From Pirellulaceae bacterium (GTDB taxonomy: Bacteria; Planctomycetota; Planctomycetia; Pirellulales; Pirellulaceae): a stretch of DNA of 64,000 bases. Position numbers and translations under genes: made by a program. Positions 58,093 to 64,000 of the stretch are shown here, in pieces. Every line of letters starts with the position of its first letter. The first letter of the stretch is position 1. The notes under the pieces are model-generated. The model ran no database searches. It had not been told where the DNA came from and saw nothing but the letters and a program-made list of their open reading frames with translations. The stretch is taken from NCBI GenBank assembly GCA_020852965.1, contig JADYZV010000020.1:1-64000 (forward strand), in the 5' to 3' direction.

Positions 58093-58980
58093 GTGGCAAG
58101 TCCTCAAATCTTGATTCAGCTCGATTCCGATCCGCATCCGAGCGTGTTTGATGCAGTGGTCGCAATCGATTCGGGCATCGATCATCTCTTGCAGTACGGG
58201 CAGGTGGAACCGACGAACGTGCGCGCGCTAGTGCATGGGGCCATGTTTACGCGCGGCCCAGCACAATTGGCGTCCACGGCCATCTTTATCGGTGGATCGA
58301 ATGTGACGCTTGGCGAAGCGATCGCTGCGGAGGTCGCGCAGGCTTTCTTTGGTCCGGTTCGCGTCTCCGTGATGCTCGACGGGAATGGCTCCAGTACAAC
58401 GGCGGCTGCGGCCGTGCTATGCGCTGCGCGGCATGTCGAGCTCTCGACCCTCGATGCATTAGTCCTAGGCGGCACAGGGCCAGTGGGGCAGCGCGTGGCG
58501 CGACTGTTGGTCAAGGCTGGTGCCAAGGTACGTTTGGCATCGCGCGATGCGGCCCGAGCCGAACTGGCATGCCAACAACTCAGCGGGCAGGTTGACGTGG
58601 GAGCCAATCAACTCTTGGCCGTAGGGACCTCCGATGCGGGCGTGCTTCAACAGCAGTTGTCGCAAGCGAGCGCTGTATTTGGCTGTGGCGCGGCCGGTGC
58701 TCAACTACTCAGCCAACAGCAGCTCAGCCAAGCTAGCGAATTGAAAGTAGCCATCGACCTCAATGCGGTTCCGCCAGAGGGGCTTGAAGGCATCGCTGCC
58801 ACCGACAAAGCCGTAGCGCGCGGCGGTCGACTCGACTATGGGGCGATCGGTGTAGGTGGGTTGAAAATGAAAATTCATCGCGAGTCGATTCGCACACTGT
58901 TTTCGCGAAACGATTTGGTGCTGGACGCCGAACAGATCTTCGAAATCGGTCGTCAGCTCGAATCGGCTACCACCGTGTAA
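58093..58980 (+). CDS. mtdB: Methylene-tetrahydromethanopterin dehydrogenase
   Basis: A 295-residue NAD(P)-dependent enzyme that oxidises methylene-H4MPT, the step after Fae. Features: ILIQLDSDPHPSVFDAVVAIDSGIDHLLQYG (family N-terminus), ALVHGAMFTRGP, FFGPVRVSVMLDGNGSSTTAAAAV, the Rossmann loop ALVLGGTGPVGQRVARLLVKAGAKVRLASRD, and AIDLNAVPPEGLEGI. Starts with GTG (58093), with GGAG eight bases upstream; no ATG fits. Supports an H4MPT-linked C1 pathway in this organism. The other genes (mch, fhc) are not in the window. Confidence 0.93.
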   Translation: MASPQILIQLDSDPHPSVFDAVVAIDSGIDHLLQYGQVEPTNVRALVHGAMFTRGPAQLASTAIFIGGSNVTLGEAIAAEVAQAFFGPVRVSVMLDGNGSSTTAAAAVLCAARHVELSTLDALVLGGTGPVGQRVARLLVKAGAKVRLASRDAARAELACQQLSGQVDVGANQLLAVGTSDAGVLQQQLSQASAVFGCGAAGAQLLSQQQLSQASELKVAIDLNAVPPEGLEGIAATDKAVARGGRLDYGAIGVGGLKMKIHRESIRTLFSRNDLVLDAEQIFEIGRQLESATTV

Positions 58981-59102
58981 ACTGTTCTCGGCTCGAAGCC
59001 AATCTGGGTTTAACCGCGTAGCGCGCTGCACGGATAAACAATCGATCGCTTCGACAAGCATTCCACGCTGCCGAAGAGCTCAGTCGTCGCGGATCGGTTG
59101 GT

Positions 59103-59570
59103 CTAATCGAATAGCTTGACCCAATCGCTTTGTTGTTTCAGATGAGCGATTGGTGCACCACTGCGCGTGTGCGCTACGTGTGGCAACCATAGCGATTTCT
59201 CCACCAACTCTATTAGTGCGTAGGGATCGACCGGCTTGAGTAGGCAAAACACTCCACCGTGCGCCGATAGTTTTGGCTGCCAAGAGCTTGAGAGCTCGGG
59301 GACGAGAAAAATGATCGGCACATCGCGCGCGATCTCGGGACCACGCAACTTGGCAGCAAACGCGCAGCCGCTGCCCAGTTGCTCGATGGACAACACAATC
59401 ACGTCGAATTGGCCTTCGGCGATGGAACGCATGGCCATCTCTTCATTGCGCGCAAGCACTGCCCGATGCCCTTGCATGTCCAGCACCGAGCCCATCGCGG
59501 TGAGCATCAAGGGATCGTTGTCGATCAGCAATACCGAAGAGGTGACCGTATCCGTGCGCAGAAAAGTCAT
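59103..59570 (-). CDS. Atypical receiver-domain protein
   Basis: A 155-residue response-regulator receiver-like protein (SVLLIDNDPLMLTAMGSVLDMQGHRAVLARN; FDVIVLSIEQLGSG; PIIFLVPEL; VFCLLKPVDPYALIELV). The acidic pair (DND) and the conserved Lys (LKP) are present. The phosphoacceptor Asp of the usual D-x-xMPxxxG motif is replaced by Ser (VLSIEQLGSG), so normal phosphorylation is not expected. No output domain, only a ~25-residue tail. Could be a phosphorylation-independent interaction module. Confidence 0.75.
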   Translation of the reverse strand: MTFLRTDTVTSSVLLIDNDPLMLTAMGSVLDMQGHRAVLARNEEMAMRSIAEGQFDVIVLSIEQLGSGCAFAAKLRGPEIARDVPIIFLVPELSSSWQPKLSAHGGVFCLLKPVDPYALIELVEKSLWLPHVAHTRSGAPIAHLKQQSDWVKLFD

Positions 59571-59585
59571 CGTGTAATTCCTCTC

Positions 59586-59653
59586 AAAGTGGCACGACGC
59601 TCCGCGTCGCTTGCTGTGTTGTTCTTATTCGACGCGGAGCGCCGAGCCACATT
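59586..59653. repeat. Inverted pair of PR-A copies between two genes
   Basis: A forward copy (59586-59610) faces a reverse copy (59629-59653), with about 18 bases between. The pair can form a long stem and lies just past the end of cysE, where it could act as a transcript-end hairpin. Confidence 0.85.
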
Positions 59654-59667
59654 AAAGTCGAGCCACG

Positions 59668-60636
59668 TTAGATTTGATAATTTGCTTCGGGCTTCATGTC
59701 GTCGGGTACACTGCCACGCAAACGCAAGTTGGGCTTTTCCAGCACGACCGTTGTGTGTGGCGCAACGCTGGTCGTAATCCACACGCTTGAGCCGATCGTG
59801 CTATCGTGTCCGATGACGGTCCGTCCGCCCAAGATGGTAGCATTGGCATAGATCACGACGCGGTCTTCGATCGTTGGATGTCGCTTGGTTCCGCGGATCA
59901 ATTGCCCATCGCTGTCGGTTGGAAAACTAAGCGCACCAAGCGTTACCCCTTGATATATTTTGACGTGCGAACCGATTTCGCATGTTTCACCAATCACAAC
60001 GCCCGTACCGTGGTCGATGAAGAAGTAGTCGCCGATGGCCGCACCGGGGTGTATGTCGATGCCGGTTTCTTTGTGAGCCCACTCGGTCATCATGCGTGGA
60101 ATGAAGGGGACTCCCAAGCGACGCATTTCGCTGGCGATGCGATAGACGGTAATGGCTTCCAATCCCGGATAGCAGAAGATCACTTCATCGCGACTGCTGA
60201 CGGCTGGATCGCCATCAAAGGCAGCTTCCACATCGGTGGCCAGCACACGCCGTAGCCGCGGGAGTTGCTCCAAAAAGCGAATGGCGATCGCTTGCCCCTT
60301 GGCTTCGTAGTCACCTTGGTTTTCGCAGTCACTCGAACGATTGTGGACGCGATCATCGTGTTGCAGCGCACGACCGACTTGCGAGGTCAATTTGTCATGC
60401 AAGCCATCGACCAAGTCCCCGACGTGGTACATGACATTGCCGGCATGCAAGCCCTCGCGGCGGCGAAAGCCAGGGTAGATGATGTCTTTCAAGTCATCCA
60501 GGATGGATACGACGACTTGATATTTTGGAAGCGGACAATGCCCCAAATGATTGATGCGATCGTGGTCAGAGTACGAAGCCAGAATTTTGGCCGTGACCGA
60601 AGGCAGTTGCTCTTTGAGTCGAAAATCGGATGCCAT
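59668..60636 (-). CDS. cysE: Serine O-acetyltransferase
   Basis: A 322-residue first enzyme of cysteine synthesis. The N-terminal helical domain ([22 protein letters not shown]) is of the longer EpsC/SATase type. The C-terminal hexapeptide barrel has the catalytic His region ([43 protein letters not shown]), [23 protein letters not shown] and [22 protein letters not shown] 60636 ([10 protein letters not shown]) is supported by AGAGGA upstream; the ATG at 60726 would add residues without family match. Confidence 0.93.
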   Translation of the reverse strand: MASDFRLKEQLPSVTAKILASYSDHDRINHLGHCPLPKYQVVVSILDDLKDIIYPGFRRREGLHAGNVMYHVGDLVDGLHDKLTSQVGRALQHDDRVHNRSSDCENQGDYEAKGQAIAIRFLEQLPRLRRVLATDVEAAFDGDPAVSSRDEVIFCYPGLEAITVYRIASEMRRLGVPFIPRMMTEWAHKETGIDIHPGAAIGDYFFIDHGTGVVIGETCEIGSHVKIYQGVTLGALSFPTDSDGQLIRGTKRHPTIEDRVVIYANATILGGRTVIGHDSTIGSSVWITTSVAPHTTVVLEKPNLRLRGSVPDDMKPEANYQI

Positions 60637-60807
60637 TTGTTCCTCTGCTTGCCTGTCGGCTACACCGGAGCACCCATGCATTGGTTTCTCCGCATAAGCA
60701 TAAATAGCCGTGTTGGCGTTAGCCATGGCTGCTGAAGACCACTGTAAACGTGTGCGTGGGTGCTTAGAATGCCGAGCCTCTTAAAATTACTTATTCTACT
60801 CAGGTTT

Positions 60808-61311
60808 TCAATTCGCGTGGACTGGTTGGCTGAGCACATAGGCATCCTCCGAACTAATCGATAGCTTGACGTTCGAGCTGCTGGGGTTCATGGCCCCTGC
60901 GTGTGGGCCGAGGGGGGACTCATCGCGCGCCCGCGAGGCGAGCGAAGTCAGCCGCTGGAGCCAGCTATTGTCGTCGCCGTAGAGCAAATCGGCAATTTTC
61001 TCCGAATCCGTCCCGACCACATTGGCGATCGGGTCACCGTTTTTAGCCAAATGGAACTGTAGCTCATAGGGGCTGTCGACTCCCTGTTGGCCGAGCCAGT
61101 TGCGAAACTGCTTGGAGAAGCTCGCCAATTCAGATGGCAGCGTCTGGGCCTCAGGCACTGCTCGGGCCGCGTCGGCCGTTTGTTCGCCGAGCTGCGCAAA
61201 AGTTTTCAGAAAGCTTTGGCCAGTTTGGTGGGCCGCATGCGCTACAACTTGGACCGCTTTCGAAGCCACAGGGGCCGCGATCGAGGCTAAGAAGGGACTG
61301 AGCTGCAACAT
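60808..61311 (-). CDS. Protein of unknown function upstream of cysE
   Basis: A 167-residue protein, mostly helical and Ala/Ser-rich (LQLSPFLASIAAPVASKAVQVVAHAAHQTGQSFLKTFAQLGEQTADAARAV). A conserved-looking middle (FSKQFRNWLGQQGVDSPYELQFHLAKNGDPIANVVGTDSEKIADLLYGD) resembles no named domain I know. Position next to fliD on the same strand suggests a flagellar role, but this is only context. Confidence 0.55.
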   Translation of the reverse strand: MLQLSPFLASIAAPVASKAVQVVAHAAHQTGQSFLKTFAQLGEQTADAARAVPEAQTLPSELASFSKQFRNWLGQQGVDSPYELQFHLAKNGDPIANVVGTDSEKIADLLYGDDNSWLQRLTSLASRARDESPLGPHAGAMNPSSSNVKLSISSEDAYVLSQPVHAN

Positions 61312-61465
61312 CGCACACCTGGGGAAAAGGACAAACTACCCCGTAGGTTATCGGCAAAGTCTCACTAGATTATCCACTGTTAGCTGCGAGAAGGGTCCGT
61401 TTTTAAGCGGTTAGCGTCTTTGGGTCTGCCAACAAACGATTTTAGGGAGGGTAGTGGACAAAGCA

Positions 61466-64000
61466 CTAGGTACTACCGAGCGGCGGGATGATTTGCAATT
61501 GGCTTAAGGCGTTTGAATTCTGCTGCAATTTGGAAATGGCGGCTTCCATGCTGTAAAACTGCTTGAGCAGTCGCTCGCGTTGTTTGTCCAGTCGGGTGTT
61601 CATCGAATCGACCCGTTTGCTACTCTGTTCGATTTGAGATTGGAGCGAGTTCGAGCTGGTCAGTAGTGCTCCCCCCTCAATACCCGCCAGGCTGTCCGCC
61701 AGCGCCTTGGCTTTGGCAGAGAAACCGGTATCTTCCTTGGTGAAGAACTCTTCCACGGCGCCTGGGTCGGCCTCGAGCGCTGCAGTGAATTTCGTCTGAT
61801 CGAATTCCAACTTCCCTTTGTCGTTGAGGCTGATACCGAGTTGACCGAGCGATTGGATCGAGCCGGCTCCCACGACACGGCCCGACAGGAAACGTCCATA
61901 GGCCATATCAACTCGTAGCGCCGATGTTTTACCGAACAGCACGCCGACCGAATTTTTGGAACTATCAAAGGCGGTCGCATCGTCGAACTTCGTCCGCAAA
62001 TTGTTGTACTGGTCGACGAATGCGGAGACTTGTTTGGCGATGTTGTCTCTGTTTTCATTTACGGTGACTGTGATAGGCGTCGTCGAAGGAGTCGCGATCG
62101 TGAACTCGACGTCTTCGACAACGCCACGGAACGTATTGGACGATGAGGAGACCAGAACACCACCATTGGTTTCATTCGCACCGAAAGCTAACAACGCATC
62201 TCGGGCTTGTGCGGTTTCCGAGAAACTGAGTCCGCTGTTGCCGCTAAGAGCGACACGCCCCTGCTGTCCCGAGTGACTGCTATTGAGTTGCAAACGCACA
62301 CCCGCTCCGCCACTGACGTTCAGCAGGCTTGCATTGACCGGTCCGCCGGACAAGGCGTTGATCTGTTCCGCCAATTCGGAGACGGTGGTGTCGTTGGTGG
62401 TTGCGATGCGGATGGTGCGAGAGCCATCGATACCCGTGACCGGGACATTGCCAACGGTGAGGCTCGCTCCGCTGCCAGCGATTCCGAGCTGCTGAGCGGT
62501 TTGCCCGTTCCCCACGTCGGCCACAGCCAACGTTCCCGTCCCACCGGCTGTATCGACGAGCAGCAGACCGTCCCCTGCTTCGTTGATTCGGGCTTCGATG
62601 CCGAGGCCAATCTTGTTGATGGCGTCGATGACGTCACCGACACTTTGGGGTTGGACGGAATTGAGGTTGAGCGTCGAGCTCTTTCCGCTGGAGTCGGTCA
62701 GTTTGATCGAACCCAGAGTCAAGCCGGTTCCCTGATTCCAACTTTTTAGCGATGTGTTGCGCGCGACGAACTGTCTCGATAGTGAGCCGCTGTCGATGCT
62801 GCTGGTATCGACGGAGCCTTCAATCTTCAGCTTGCTAGCCGAGTTCGTTGCGTCGGCATTGGCGATCACGAGCTGGTTGGCCGTCGAGCCGGTGTTGTCG
62901 ATCAGCTCGATACCCGTCTTGGTGCGATTCAGTTGAGCTTTGACTCCCACCGGTGCTGCATTGATCGATTGAATGACTTCGTCGAGCGTTTTGGCTGTCG
63001 ATAGGTCAAGGCTGGCGTTGTTGCCGCTGCGGTCGGTGATCGAAATTTGTCCTAAAGCACCCAAGCCGCTGCCACCATTGAGGCTCGATAATAGCGTATC
63101 GCTCAGACCCGATACCAGGAGCTGGCTGCTGATGACGCCACCGCTCGAGGGTGTGTCCAGTCCCAGTTGAGTGGCCAATGTCCCTGCCGGGCTGCTGACG
63201 GCAAAAGTGCTGCTGCCGCTGGTCAAATCTTTAAATTCAAGCGACTTGCCATCGGCGGCGATCTTGGCAGATAACTTGCCCGCTCCTGCCGTATTGATCT
63301 CGTCGATCAATTTGCCCAGGCTGTCAGTGTCGGCGTTGAGTTGCGTGCTGAAGTCGACTGATGTGCCGTCCTGCAAATCGAACTTGAGAGCCGTGCCCGT
63401 TTTAGGAAGGTCCATTCCACGACCGTCCAGCAGTGTGCGCAGCGCGCTGGAGGGACTCAGCGCAACGACTCCATTACCGCTGGCTGAACTCGAGTTGGAG
63501 GAAATGCCGGCCAGGCCCAAATCCAAAGCGGTCGTGCCGCCACTGAGGTCGCTGACGGTAAGATTTCCAGTCGAGCTTCCCGAAACATCTTTCAATACGA
63601 AATGGTCCCCTTCCAAACTCGCGACCACATTGAGCTTGTCGTTCGAGTTGATCGCATCGACCACGTCGCTTGCCGTTTGGGCGAAACGCAAATCGATTGA
63701 CTGGCTAACGCCACTGCGATCGCTGATGCGGATCGAGCCGCGCGCGACTCCCTTACCACCATTGAATTGGTCGAGCGAGAGTGACTGGTCGAGAAAGCCG
63801 CCGGTGTGGATGACTACTTCGCCTTGGCTCAATTTCTGATCGCCCGACGCGAGCAATGAGCTGGTTTGCTGCTGGCTTTGTGCCAAGCGGACGGGTACGA
63901 ATGTGTAGCTGCCCGGCTTGGGATTTCCTGAGCTGCGCGCCGTGAGGGCTTGAGTATTGCCGCTGCTGACACTGGTCGAGGAGAACAGCGAAGATTGCCC
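61466..64000 (-). CDS. fliD: Flagellar filament capping protein FliD, expanded (5' end beyond window)
   Basis: At least 844 residues are visible, and the frame is still open at the window edge, so the N-terminus is missing. The C-terminal third is FliD-like (VSAFVDQYNNLRTKFDDATAF; LGQLGISLNDKGKLEFDQTKF; SSKRVDSMNTRLDKQRERLLKQFYSMEAAISKLQQNSNAL, a coiled coil). Before it lie at least three ~110-residue units of the flagellin hook IN type (SWNQGTGLTLGSIKLTDSSGKSSTLNL; NGGSGLGALGQISITDRSGNNASLDL; FNGGKGVARGSIRISDRSGVSQSIDL). Ordinary FliD is about 450-650 residues, so this is an enlarged version. Caps the flagellum and helps flagellin assembly. Confidence 0.85.
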   Translation of the reverse strand, partial: GQSSLFSSTSVSSGNTQALTARSSGNPKPGSYTFVPVRLAQSQQQTSSLLASGDQKLSQGEVVIHTGGFLDQSLSLDQFNGGKGVARGSIRISDRSGVSQSIDLRFAQTASDVVDAINSNDKLNVVASLEGDHFVLKDVSGSSTGNLTVSDLSGGTTALDLGLAGISSNSSSASGNGVVALSPSSALRTLLDGRGMDLPKTGTALKFDLQDGTSVDFSTQLNADTDSLGKLIDEINTAGAGKLSAKIAADGKSLEFKDLTSGSSTFAVSSPAGTLATQLGLDTPSSGGVISSQLLVSGLSDTLLSSLNGGSGLGALGQISITDRSGNNASLDLSTAKTLDEVIQSINAAPVGVKAQLNRTKTGIELIDNTGSTANQLVIANADATNSASKLKIEGSVDTSSIDSGSLSRQFVARNTSLKSWNQGTGLTLGSIKLTDSSGKSSTLNLNSVQPQSVGDVIDAINKIGLGIEARINEAGDGLLLVDTAGGTGTLAVADVGNGQTAQQLGIAGSGASLTVGNVPVTGIDGSRTIRIATTNDTTVSELAEQINALSGGPVNASLLNVSGGAGVRLQLNSSHSGQQGRVALSGNSGLSFSETAQARDALLAFGANETNGGVLVSSSSNTFRGVVEDVEFTIATPSTTPITVTVNENRDNIAKQVSAFVDQYNNLRTKFDDATAFDSSKNSVGVLFGKTSALRVDMAYGRFLSGRVVGAGSIQSLGQLGISLNDKGKLEFDQTKFTAALEADPGAVEEFFTKEDTGFSAKAKALADSLAGIEGGALLTSSNSLQSQIEQSSKRVDSMNTRLDKQRERLLKQFYSMEAAISKLQQNSNALSQLQIIPPLGST

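Overview
The window looks like a chromosomal segment of a marine-type planctomycete (Pirellulaceae / Rhodopirellula-like). The evidence is the gene content: a DUF1501 protein paired with a DUF1549/DUF1553 cytochrome-like protein, a cytochrome c/WD40 fusion, sulfatases, a PmoA-like (DUF6807) protein, Tat-exported Gfo/Idh/MocA and sugar-isomerase proteins, fused SecDF, LpxD, and the tetrahydromethanopterin C1 genes fae and mtdB. Coding density is moderate. Genes stand in short operons on both strands, with spacers full of small repeats.

Layout. 0-13 kb: tRNA-dihydrouridine synthase, an ATP-grasp/PLP-decarboxylase pair, an XRE regulator beside a toxin remnant, an acyl-CoA dehydrogenase-like protein, a lipoprotein nuclease/phosphatase, HEAT and WD40 proteins, and the DUF1549/DUF1501 pair. 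13.4-15.3 kb: a compact restriction-modification island with a methyltransferase, a convergent BamHI-like endonuclease and a controller protein. Three related operator palindromes flank it. 15.5-18.5 kb: the imuA-imuB mutagenesis pair, heavily invaded by repeats. 18.8-31.6 kb: an S9 peptidase, secDF-yajC, lpxD, trpE and a PmoA-like protein. 31.6-32.4 kb: a repeat-rich non-coding stretch ending at a tRNA-Arg(UCU). 32.7-51.6 kb: mostly exported catabolic proteins (oxidoreductase, lyase-like protein, sulfatase, cytochrome/WD40, DapA-family aldolase, MFS transporter, sugar isomerase, M20 hydrolase) with several pseudogenes. 51.7-64 kb: the thyA-folA-gluQ operon, AIM24 and methyltransferase genes, a Gly/Met-rich protein, fae-mtdB, an atypical receiver protein, cysE and a large fliD cut by the window edge.

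The most unusual signal is a dispersed GC-rich palindromic repeat of about 25 bp, called PR-A here (core GACGC-GGA-GCGTC, then GGGCCACATT). It occurs at least 19 times. It is open in all six frames, and 14 of the 19 copies sit inside coding sequence of five conserved genes (ATP-grasp, decarboxylase, imuB, imuA, gluQ). It is often tandemly duplicated together with host flank. Every tandem period measured inside genes is a multiple of three (72, 45, 33, and 42/72 bp), while the one purely intergenic array has a period of 41 bp. It resembles the logic of Rickettsia palindromic elements but is a different sequence. At least five other short repeat or hairpin families share the window, two with compensatory stem changes.

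All functional calls come from reading motifs and family resemblance by eye; no database search was run.
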